Positions 6,777 through 12,042 of a stretch of DNA of 12,042 nucleotides are shown in pieces. The DNA is from Pseudonocardia sp. (GTDB taxonomy: Bacteria > Actinomycetota > Actinomycetes > Mycobacteriales > Pseudonocardiaceae), in the NCBI GenBank assembly GCA_030147065.1, contig JASLAP010000190.1:1-12042 (forward strand). The letters run 5' to 3'. Position 1 is the first letter of the stretch; each line of letters begins with the position of its first letter. Below the pieces are notes generated by a model that made no database searches, was not told the DNA's origin, and was given only the letters and a program-made list of their open reading frames with translations. Position numbers and translations under genes: made by a program.

Positions 6777-6808
6777 TTCGATCATGGGCTCAGCGCGCTG
6801 ACGTCCCG
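6761..6808 (-). terminator. Inverted repeat downstream of tsaC, possible terminator
   Basis: An 11-bp perfect stem, CGGGACGTCAG at 6761-6771 with CTGACGTCCCG at 6798-6808, has a 26-nt loop and starts 4 nt after the tsaC stop. The loop is long and no U-run follows, so it may be a repeat element or a binding site with a GACGTC core instead of a terminator. Confidence 0.4.
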
Positions 6809-6812
6809 TTGA

Positions 6813-7466
6813 TCATGTGGTGAGGACCTCGCGGCCGAGGACCTCGGTGACCGCGGCGGTGGACACGGCGCCCTCGCGCAGGATGCGGGGGGCATCGCCG
6901 GTGAGGTCGACGACCGTGGACGCGACCGGGTCGCCGGAGGGCCCGCCGTCGAGGTAGACCGCCACGCTGTCGTCGAGCTGCTCGCGGGCCTCGCCCGCGG
7001 TGGCGGCCGGCGGGTTGCCCGAGACGTTCGCGCTGGACACCGCCATCGGACCGACGTCGCGCAGCAGCTCCAGGGCGACCGGGTGCAACGGCATCCGCAG
7101 CATCACCGTGCCGCGGGTGGACCCGAGGTCCCAGGTCAGCGACGGGGCGTGCGGCAGCACCAGGGACAGCCCGCCGGGCCAGAACGCCTCGATCAGGTTG
7201 CGCGCGGTGCGCGGCACGCCGAGCACCAGTCCGTCGATGGTGGACCAGGAGCCGACCAGCACCGGCACCGGCATGTCCGGCCCGCGGTTCTTGGCAGCCA
7301 GCAGCGCGCGCACCGCGGCCCCGGAGAACGCGTCGCAGCCGATGCCGTAGACGGTGTCGGTGGGCAGCACCACCAGCTTGCCGGACCGCACAGCGCGCGC
7401 GGCCGCGGCGAGCCCGGCGATGCGGGCGTCCGGGTCGGCGCAGTCGTAGGTCGTGCTCTTCGACAT
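6813..7466 (-). CDS. tsaC: L-threonylcarbamoyladenylate synthase, single YrdC domain
   Basis: This enzyme makes threonylcarbamoyl-AMP from threonine, bicarbonate and ATP, the first step of t6A modification at position 37 of ANN-decoding tRNAs. The 217 residues form one YrdC/TsaC domain: PTDTVYGIGCDA at 35-46, the KxR nucleotide-binding motif within AAKNRGPDMPVPVLVG (57-72), FWPGGLSLVL at 95-104 and SSANVSG at 144-150. It lacks the extra C-terminal domain of Sua5, so the short TsaC form is the better name. I chose the ATG at 7466, preceded by GGGTGGC; a GTG at 7475 in the same frame is possible. It follows prmC, as in many actinobacteria, but 158 nt apart with a palindrome and G-rich tract between them. 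Confidence 0.93.
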   Translation of the reverse strand: MSKSTTYDCADPDARIAGLAAAARAVRSGKLVVLPTDTVYGIGCDAFSGAAVRALLAAKNRGPDMPVPVLVGSWSTIDGLVLGVPRTARNLIEAFWPGGLSLVLPHAPSLTWDLGSTRGTVMLRMPLHPVALELLRDVGPMAVSSANVSGNPPAATAGEAREQLDDSVAVYLDGGPSGDPVASTVVDLTGDAPRILREGAVSTAAVTEVLGREVLTT

Positions 7467-7493
7467 CCCAGCCACCCGGAAAGCCTACGAGCG

Positions 7494-7514
7494 CCCCCGC
7501 CCCACCCCTCCCCC
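7494..7514 (-). promoter_or_regulatory. Strong G-quadruplex motif in the tsaC leader
   Basis: The minus strand has four runs of G separated by single bases: G5-A-G4-T-G4-C-G5. One-base loops are the most stable quadruplex geometry known. It lies about 27 nt before the tsaC start, so a transcript from prmC into tsaC would carry it in RNA just upstream of the ribosome site. Function is inference. Confidence 0.6.
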
Positions 7515-7524
7515 GGCTCCCGTA

Positions 7525-7579
7525 TGGCAGGAAAGCCACTTTCAGGACCGAATCCGTCCTGAAAGTGGCTTTCCTGCCA
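7525..7579. repeat. Long perfect palindrome A between prmC and tsaC
   Basis: Arms 7525-7548 and 7556-7579 are a perfect 24-bp inverted repeat around the 7-nt loop CGAATCC. Each arm also contains an inner palindrome, GAAAG-CCA-CTTTC, so the element could also fold as two small hairpins. The inner motif CAGGAAAGCCACTTTC is closely related to CAGGAAGGCCACCTTC in palindrome B (8522-8578), so the two belong to one repeat family. It may also end the prmC transcript, though no U-run follows. Confidence 0.9.
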
Positions 7580-7610
7580 GTCACCGGGGCGGCGAGGCGG
7601 GGCCCCGGAT

Positions 7611-7641
7611 GGGTCGGGGGTGGGTCAGGGGGTGGTGGGGG
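7611..7641 (+). other. G-rich tract over the prmC stop codon
   Basis: The plus strand has five runs of three to five G with loops TC, T, TCA and TGGT, a quadruplex-forming pattern in DNA. The minus-strand mRNA here is correspondingly C-rich and G-poor, the composition Rho prefers for loading. It overlaps the last codons and stop of prmC. Confidence 0.5.
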
Positions 7642-8503
7642 TGCGGCGGCGGGCGGTGGCGAAGCGGGGGCGGCCGGCCAGGTCGTGGTGCTCCCGGACG
7701 TCGGTGAGCACGCGGCGCCGGCGCAGCAGGGCCGGGACGGTCTCGCCGTGGGTGTCGTCGTGCTCGATGGCCAGGCTGCCGCCGTAGCGCAGCAGGCCGG
7801 CCGCGGCCACGATCACCGGTCGGATGACGTCCAGGCCCTCCGGGCCGGCGAACACCGCGCCCGGCGGGTCCCAGCCGGTCACCTCGGGCGGCAGCCGGGC
7901 GCCGTCGGGGACGTAGGGCGGGTTGCACAGCACCAGGTCGACGTGCGACTCCAGGTCCAGCAGCAGGTCGGTCCAGCGGACGTCGGCGTGGTGCAGGGCG
8001 ACCGGGGTGCCGCCGGCCGCGACGTGGTCGGCGATGTTGCGGCGAGCCCAGCTCAGCGCGCCCGCGTCGGCCTCGACGGCGTGCACCCTGGCGTCCGGGC
8101 GGCGGACGGCCACGGCCAGCGCCAGCGCCGCCGAGCCGGTGCACAGGTCGACCACGACCGGCTCGGGCCGGTCGGCGATCGCGGCCAGGCCCCACTCCAG
8201 CAGCAGCTCGGTCTCCGGGCGGGGGGTGAACACCCCGGGCCCGACCGCGACGGTCACCGGCCCCAGCACCGCGGCGCCCATCAGGTGCTGCAGCGGCTCG
8301 CGCGCGGCCCGGCGCTCGACCAGCTCGTTCAGCGCCGCGATCACCGGCGGGTCGACCAGCGGGCGCATCATCAGCTTCCCGCGCTCGACGCCGAGCACGT
8401 AGGACGCCAGCACCTCGGCGTCCACCCGCGGCGAGGCCACCCCGGCCGCGGCCAGCACCCGCTCGGCCTCCATGATCGCCAGCCGCAGCACCTGCCTACC
8501 CAC
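7625..8503 (-). CDS. prmC: Peptide chain release factor N5-glutamine methyltransferase
   Basis: PrmC methylates the glutamine of the GGQ motif in release factors RF1 and RF2 using S-adenosylmethionine; its substrate gene prfA lies just upstream. The 292 residues have a helical N-terminal domain (1-80) with EPLQHLMG at 69-76, the linker GVFTPRPETELLL at 90-102, the SAM-binding motif VVVDLCTGSAALALAVA at 116-132 and the catalytic NPPY at 194-197. The SAM loop reads DLCTGSAAL where most members have DLGTGSGAL, two Gly replaced by Cys and Ala. The start is GTG at 8503 with a G-rich upstream; GTG at 8491 and ATG at 8473 are alternatives. Intergenic palindromes of one family lie on both sides. The C-terminal end is Arg/Thr/Pro-rich. 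Confidence 0.94.
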   Translation of the reverse strand: MGRQVLRLAIMEAERVLAAAGVASPRVDAEVLASYVLGVERGKLMMRPLVDPPVIAALNELVERRAAREPLQHLMGAAVLGPVTVAVGPGVFTPRPETELLLEWGLAAIADRPEPVVVDLCTGSAALALAVAVRRPDARVHAVEADAGALSWARRNIADHVAAGGTPVALHHADVRWTDLLLDLESHVDLVLCNPPYVPDGARLPPEVTGWDPPGAVFAGPEGLDVIRPVIVAAAGLLRYGGSLAIEHDDTHGETVPALLRRRRVLTDVREHHDLAGRPRFATARRRTPTTP

Positions 8504-8521
8504 GGCTGCCCCGCCCGCCCT

Positions 8522-8578
8522 GGTTCAGGAAGGCCACCTTCCTGCCCTGTGAGTTCCGGAAGGTGGCCTTCCTGAACC
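8522..8578. repeat. Long perfect palindrome B between prfA and prmC
   Basis: Arms 8522-8542 and 8558-8578 form a perfect 21-bp inverted repeat around a 15-nt loop. The left arm holds its own palindrome, CAGGAAGG-CCA-CCTTCCTG. It is related to palindrome A at 7525-7579 by the shared core. C-rich sequence lies on the prfA side of the transcript and G-rich sequence on the prmC side, so the stem could extend further with mismatches. It begins 45 nt after the prfA stop and ends 18 nt before the prmC start. Confidence 0.9.
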
Positions 8579-8623
8579 CGGGGCGGGGCGGGGTGGCCGG
8601 GCGGCCGGGCGGCGGGGTGGGCA

Positions 8624-9685
8624 TCAGCCGACCGCCTCGGCGCGTTCGGCGGCGGTCAGGGCGCCGATGACGCCGTCCAGCTCGCCGTCCAGCACCGTGG
8701 ACAGGTTGTGGGACTTGTAGCCGACCCGGTGGTCGGAGATCCGGTTCTCCGGGAAGTTGTAGGTGCGGATCCGCTCGGACCGGTCGACCGTGCGGACCTG
8801 CGAGCGCCGGTCGGCCGACGCAGCCTCGGCCGCCTGGGCCTCGTGGAGGGCCTGCAGCCGCGACCGCAGCACCTCCATCGCCCGGGCCTTGTTCTGCAGC
8901 TGGGAGCGCTCGTTCTGGCAGCTCACCACGATGCCGGTGGGCAGGTGGGTGATCCGCACCGCGGAGTCGGTGGTGTTGACGCTCTGCCCGCCGTGCCCGG
9001 ACGCCCGGAACACGTCGACCCGCAGGTCGTTCTCGTCGATCTCGACCTCGGCGTCCTCGCCGGTGTCCGGGTAGACCAGCACCCCGGCCGCGGAGGTGTG
9101 CACGCGGCCCTGCGACTCGGTGACCGGGACCCGCTGCACCCGGTGCACCCCGCCCTCGAACTTCAACGCCGACCACACCCCGTCCGCGGACGGCGTGCGC
9201 GCCCGGATCATCAGCGTGATGTCCTTGTAGCCGCCGAGGTCCGACGGCACCGCGTCGAGCACCTCGGTGCTCCAGCCGCGGCGCTCGGCGTAGCGCAGGT
9301 ACATCCGGACCAGGTCGCCGGCGAACAGCGCGGACTCCTCGCCGCCCTCCCCGGACTTGACCTCCATGACGACGTCGTCGGCGTCGTGCGGGTCGCGCGG
9401 CACCAGCAGCCGGGACAGCCGCGTCTCCAGCTCGGGGACGCGCTGGGCCAGCTGCTCGGCCTCGGCGGCGAACCCCGGGTCCTCGGCCGCCAGCTGGCGG
9501 GCGGCGGTGAGGTCCTCGCGGGCGGCGGCCAGCTCGCGGGCGACGGTGACGATCGGGTCCAGCTCGGCGTAGCGGCGGCCGAGCTTGCGGGCCAGGCCGG
9601 CGTCGGCGTGCACGGACGGCTCGGCGAGCCGGAGCTCGAGGTCGGCGTGCTCGGCCAGCACGGCGTCCACTGCGGGCGCACTCAC
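8624..9685 (-). CDS. prfA: Peptide chain release factor 1
   Basis: RF1 recognises UAA and UAG in the ribosomal A site and triggers peptide release. The 353 residues match the usual RF1 length near 355-360. The N-terminal helical domain (1-100) is followed by [18 protein letters not shown] (108-125), the codon-reading tripeptide PVT at 187-189 (PAT or PVT marks RF1; RF2 has SPF) in [20 protein letters not shown], and the catalytic GGQ at 232-234 in [19 protein letters not shown]. The C-terminal INNKARAM-like region is present as [10 protein letters not shown]. The start is GTG at 9685 with GAGGGAG upstream. It follows rpmE by 73 nt, with a terminator hairpin in the gap, and precedes prmC, whose product methylates the GGQ glutamine. 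Confidence 0.97.
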   Translation of the reverse strand: MSAPAVDAVLAEHADLELRLAEPSVHADAGLARKLGRRYAELDPIVTVARELAAAREDLTAARQLAAEDPGFAAEAEQLAQRVPELETRLSRLLVPRDPHDADDVVMEVKSGEGGEESALFAGDLVRMYLRYAERRGWSTEVLDAVPSDLGGYKDITLMIRARTPSADGVWSALKFEGGVHRVQRVPVTESQGRVHTSAAGVLVYPDTGEDAEVEIDENDLRVDVFRASGHGGQSVNTTDSAVRITHLPTGIVVSCQNERSQLQNKARAMEVLRSRLQALHEAQAAEAASADRRSQVRTVDRSERIRTYNFPENRISDHRVGYKSHNLSTVLDGELDGVIGALTAAERAEAVG

Positions 9686-9720
9686 GGCGACTCCCTCACC
9701 ACACCGGGACGGACATGCGA

Positions 9721-9750
9721 ACGGCGCCCACCGGGACCGGTGGGCGCCGT
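9721..9750 (-). terminator. Terminator hairpin after rpmE
   Basis: A perfect 14-bp inverted repeat, ACGGCGCCCACCGG at 9721-9734 with its complement at 9737-9750, begins 8 nt past the rpmE stop. In practice the tip opens to a small loop. No U-run follows, as is common in high-GC actinobacteria. Some readthrough into prfA is likely. Confidence 0.75.
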
Positions 9751-9758
9751 CGGAACAG

Positions 9759-9980
9759 CTAGGACTGCTTGCCGGGGCGCTTGCCGTAGCGCGCCTCGAA
9801 GCGGGCCACGCGGCCGCCGGAGTCCAGGATCTTCTGCTTGCCGGTGTAGAAGGGGTGGCAGGCCGAGCAGACCTCGACGGTGATGTTCCCGCTGGTCTTG
9901 GTGCTGCGGGTGGTGAACTGGTTGCCGCAGCCGCAGGTGACCTGCGTCTCGACGTACTCGGGGTGGATACCAGATCGCAC
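9759..9980 (-). CDS. rpmE: 50S ribosomal protein L31, zinc-binding (C+) form
   Basis: A 73-residue ribosomal protein that bridges the large and small subunits. It begins [20 protein letters not shown] and carries the four zinc cysteines at 16, 18, 38 and 41 (CGC and CSAC), marking the C+ form. Bacteria with this form often hold a cysteine-free L31 elsewhere for zinc starvation. The rest, with HPFYTGKQK at 42-50, is typical. The start is GTG at 9980, preceded by GAGAGGAA; a longer open frame to 10058 has no family similarity. It stands between two strong hairpins, one after rho and one after rpmE itself, so it may be transcribed separately from a promoter in 9981-10066, though I cannot point to a clear one. 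Confidence 0.97.
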   Translation of the reverse strand: MRSGIHPEYVETQVTCGCGNQFTTRSTKTSGNITVEVCSACHPFYTGKQKILDSGGRVARFEARYGKRPGKQS

Positions 9981-10066
9981 GGGGGTTCCTCTCGGTGTGG
10001 CGCCGGGTCCCCTGGTGATGACCGTGGGGTGAACCGGAGCCGGAGCGTGACAGCTCATTCAACCAC

Positions 10067-10101
10067 CCGGGCCGCCCGGTGATTCCCACCGGGCGGCCCG
10101 G
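10067..10101 (-). terminator. Terminator hairpin after rho
   Basis: A perfect 15-bp inverted repeat, CCGGGCCGCCCGGTG at 10067-10081 with its complement at 10087-10101, around the loop ATTCC. It starts 4 nt after the rho stop at 10106. No U-run follows. Confidence 0.8.
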
Positions 10102-10105
10102 CCGG

Positions 10106-12042
10106 TCAGTCGTCGGTGACCGGGGAGTTCTTGGCCACGTTCATCAGGAACTCGATGTTCGTGCGGGTCTTGCGCAGCTGGGTGAGCAGCAGGTCGATCG
10201 CCGACTGGTCGTCCAGCGCGGAGAGCACCCGGCGCAGCTTCACCGTCACCGCGTACTCGTCGGGCGACATCAGCAGCTCGTCCTTTCGGGTGCTGGAGTC
10301 GCCGACGTCGATGGCCGGGAAGACCCGCTTGTCGGCGATCTTCCGGTCCAGCTTGAGCTCGGCGTTGCCGGTGCCCTTGAACTCCTCGAAGATCACCGTG
10401 TCCATCGTGGACCCGGTCTCCACCAGCGCGGTGGCGAAGATGGTCAGCGAGCCGCCGTCCTCGATGTTGCGGGCCGCGCCGAGGAACCGCTTGGGCGGGT
10501 AGAGCGCGGTCGAGTCGACACCGCCGGACAGGATCCGCCCGGACGCCGGTGCGGCCAGGTTGTAGGCCCGGCCCAGGCGGGTGATGTTGTCCAGCAGCAC
10601 CACCACGTCGTGACCCAGCTCGACCAGGCGCTTGGCCCGCTCGATCGCCAGCTCGGCGATCGAGGTGTGGTCCGACGGCGGCCGGTCGAAGGTGGACGCG
10701 ATGACCTCGCCCTTCACCGACCGCTGCATGTCGGTGACCTCCTCGGGCCGCTCGTCGACGAGCACGACCATGAGGTGGCATTCCGGGTTGTTGGTGGTGA
10801 TCGCGTTCGCGATGTTCTGCATGATCGTGGTCTTGCCGGCCTTGGGCGGGGACACGATCAGCGCCCGCTGCCCCTTGCCGACCGGCATCACCAGGTCGAT
10901 CACCCGGGTGGTGAGCTTGTGCGGCTCGGTCTCCAGGCGCAGTCGCTCGTTCGGGTAGAGCGGGGTGAGCTTGGTGAACTCCGGCCGGCTGCGCGCGGTC
11001 TCCGGGTCCCGGCCGTTGATGGTGTCCACCCGCACCAGCGGGTCGAACTTCTGCCGGGAGTTCTCGCCCTCGCGCTGCTCGCGGGCGGCGCCGGTGATGG
11101 CGTCGCCGCGGCGCAGGCCGTACCGGTTGACCAGCGACAGCGACACGTAGCAGTCGGTCTGGCTGGACAGGTAGCCGGTGGTCCGGACGAACGCGTAGTT
11201 GTCCAGGATGTCGACGATGCCGGCGACCGGGAGCAGGACGTCGCCGTCGCGCACCTCGGTGTCGACGCTGCCCTGGCTGCCCGTGCCGCCGCGCTCGCGG
11301 TCGCGGCCGCGCCGGCGGTCGCGGAACCGGCGGCCGCGCCGCCCGCGGCCGTCGCCGTCGTCGTCGCCGTCGTCGGGCCGGTTGTCCCGCGGACCCCGGG
11401 TGTCGATCCGGCTGTCGCTGCGGTTGTCGGTGCGGTTGTCAGTACGACTGTCGCTGCGGTTGTCGGTCCTGTTGTCGGTGCGACCGTCGCTGCGGTTGTC
11501 GGTCCTGTTGTCGGTGCGACCGTCGCTGCGGCTGTCGGTGCGACCGTCACTGCGGCTGCCACCCCGGTTGTCGGGGCGGCTGTCGGTGCGCTCGCGGCTG
11601 TCCGACCGGTTGTCGGTGCGGCCCTCGGCGCGGTTGTCCGAGCGGGCCTCGGCCCGGCCGTTGCCGCGCTCCCGGCCGCGCTGCGGGCGGTCGTCGCCGC
11701 TCTCCTCGGCCGCGGGCGCGGCGGCCGGGGCGGCCGCGGTGTCGGCGGGGGTCTCGGTCTGGTCGGCGACCCGGTTGCGGCGCTGCCGGGACCGGCGACC
11801 GCCGGCCTCGGGACCGGCGGGCGCGGTGCCGCTCGCGGTGACCGCGCCGTTCGAGCCGGCGTCGGCGGTCGGAGCGACGGCGTCCGTCGGGGCGGCGCCG
11901 TCGGTGCCGGGGGCGTCGGTGCCGGCAGTGGCGGTACCGGCGCTGTCGGGGCCGGCGGCGTGGTCGGTCCCCGTGCCGTTGGTGGTCGGCGTCCCGACCG
12001 TGGTGGCGTTCTCGGCGGCCGCGGCGACGTCCGGAGTGGACG
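10106..12042 (-). CDS. rho: Transcription termination factor Rho, N-terminus beyond window
   Basis: The hexameric RNA helicase that ends transcription of untranslated RNA. The frame is open from the edge to the stop at 10106, 644 visible residues, so the whole protein exceeds the roughly 600 of M. tuberculosis Rho. From about 11254 the core is standard: an OB-fold RNA-binding domain beginning RDGDVLLPVAGIVDILDNYA, the P-loop PPKAGKTT (10849-10826), Walker B VVVLLDNITRLGRAYN (around 10606), the Q-loop GGVDSTALYPPKR, and the R-loop KGTGNAELKLDRK. Before it lies about 260 residues of low-complexity sequence: an Ala/Gly/Thr/Pro-rich part (about 12040-11760), a basic-acidic stretch, an Asp-Arg tetrapeptide array (11644-11377) and an Arg-rich block (about 11350-11290, RGRRGRRFRDRRRGRDRERG). 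Actinobacterial Rho proteins have an Arg-rich insertion here that widens RNA binding; the regular array is unusual. The gene's start and any N-terminal Rho_N helix bundle are outside. Confidence 0.97.
   Translation of the reverse strand, partial: STPDVAAAAENATTVGTPTTNGTGTDHAAGPDSAGTATAGTDAPGTDGAAPTDAVAPTADAGSNGAVTASGTAPAGPEAGGRRSRQRRNRVADQTETPADTAAAPAAAPAAEESGDDRPQRGRERGNGRAEARSDNRAEGRTDNRSDSRERTDSRPDNRGGSRSDGRTDSRSDGRTDNRTDNRSDGRTDNRTDNRSDSRTDNRTDNRSDSRIDTRGPRDNRPDDGDDDGDGRGRRGRRFRDRRRGRDRERGGTGSQGSVDTEVRDGDVLLPVAGIVDILDNYAFVRTTGYLSSQTDCYVSLSLVNRYGLRRGDAITGAAREQREGENSRQKFDPLVRVDTINGRDPETARSRPEFTKLTPLYPNERLRLETEPHKLTTRVIDLVMPVGKGQRALIVSPPKAGKTTIMQNIANAITTNNPECHLMVVLVDERPEEVTDMQRSVKGEVIASTFDRPPSDHTSIAELAIERAKRLVELGHDVVVLLDNITRLGRAYNLAAPASGRILSGGVDSTALYPPKRFLGAARNIEDGGSLTIFATALVETGSTMDTVIFEEFKGTGNAELKLDRKIADKRVFPAIDVGDSSTRKDELLMSPDEYAVTVKLRRVLSALDDQSAIDLLLTQLRKTRTNIEFLMNVAKNSPVTDD
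11377..11644 (-). repeat. Degenerate 12-bp tandem repeat coding a (S/T)D(N/S/G)R array in Rho
   Basis: About 20 tetrapeptides lie nearly head to tail, 18 of them fitting x-D-x-R (for example TDNR, SDGR, SDSR). Within it a 36-bp unit (coding TDNRTDNRSDGR) is repeated perfectly 2.25 times at 11450-11531. Some arginines in that unit use AGG, rare in this high-GC setting, and all spacing stays in frame. Confidence 0.92.

Noticed and set aside
7480..7580. A possible short protein start (reading like RKATFRTDSVLKVAFLP) over palindrome A, and a similar one over palindrome B.
   Set aside because: These are translations of palindromic repeat DNA; such readings arise wherever this repeat occurs and have no ribosome site or family support.
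8708..9883. Plus-strand open frame of about 390 codons opposite prfA and rpmE.
   Set aside because: Antisense shadow; it crosses the rpmE-prfA gap and its terminator and has no recognisable domain.
11377..11644. Regularly spaced repeats that could suggest a CRISPR array or a non-coding satellite.
   Set aside because: The period is 12 bp with no spacers, and it stays in frame inside rho throughout.
1..12042. A search for tRNA, rRNA, transposase genes or insertion sequence ends.
   Set aside because: No cloverleaf-like region, rRNA segment or transposase-like reading frame was seen in the gaps; only the repeats listed above were found.

Overview
This is a very GC-rich chromosomal window from an actinomycete, most likely a member of the Pseudonocardiaceae (Pseudonocardia or a close relative). 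The evidence is the codon use (almost all third positions G or C), the frequent GTG and TTG starts, the actinobacterial form of Rho with a long charged N-terminal insertion, and the gene order rho-rpmE-prfA-prmC-tsaC-//-glyA-wecA-atpI-atpBEFH, which from memory is the conserved actinobacterial arrangement around the ATP synthase operon (for example in Streptomyces). Every housekeeping gene is on the minus strand, so transcription runs from the right end of the window to the left.

Right third (about 12042-8624): rho (5' end beyond the window), then rpmE (ribosomal protein L31) and prfA (release factor 1). Strong GC-rich hairpins follow rho and rpmE. The visible Rho N-terminus carries about 20 Asp-Arg tetrapeptides ((S/T)-D-(N/S/G)-R) encoded by a degenerate 12-bp tandem repeat. 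Middle (8623-6813): prmC, which methylates the release factors, and a YrdC-domain tsaC needed for the tRNA t6A modification. The gaps on both sides of prmC each hold a long, nearly perfect palindrome of one repeat family, flanked by C-rich and G-rich tracts, some with strong G-quadruplex potential.

Break in the housekeeping row (about 6812-5648): this slot holds a plus-strand TetR regulator and the decayed, internally deleted, frameshifted remains of a minus-strand gene that I recognise as an actinobacterial AbiEi-like/DUF559 protein. A 23-bp direct repeat brackets the remnant. It is the only clearly accessory part of the window.

Left part (5647-1): glyA (serine hydroxymethyltransferase), a WecA/Rfe-type polyprenyl-phosphate GlcNAc-1-phosphate transferase and a small AtpI-like membrane protein are tightly packed. 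They are followed by GC-rich hairpins, a probable atp promoter and a roughly 125-nt structured leader, then atpB (a), atpE (c), atpF (b) and atpH (delta, cut by the window edge). Subunits b and delta are separate genes here, not fused as in mycobacteria. Together the genes cover transcription termination, translation termination, tRNA modification, one-carbon metabolism, envelope lipid-linked sugar synthesis and the membrane part of ATP synthase. I see no rRNA, tRNA, CRISPR array or complete insertion sequence, and no convincing new multi-gene system. The most notable signals are the Rho repeat array, the paired palindromes and the degraded accessory locus.
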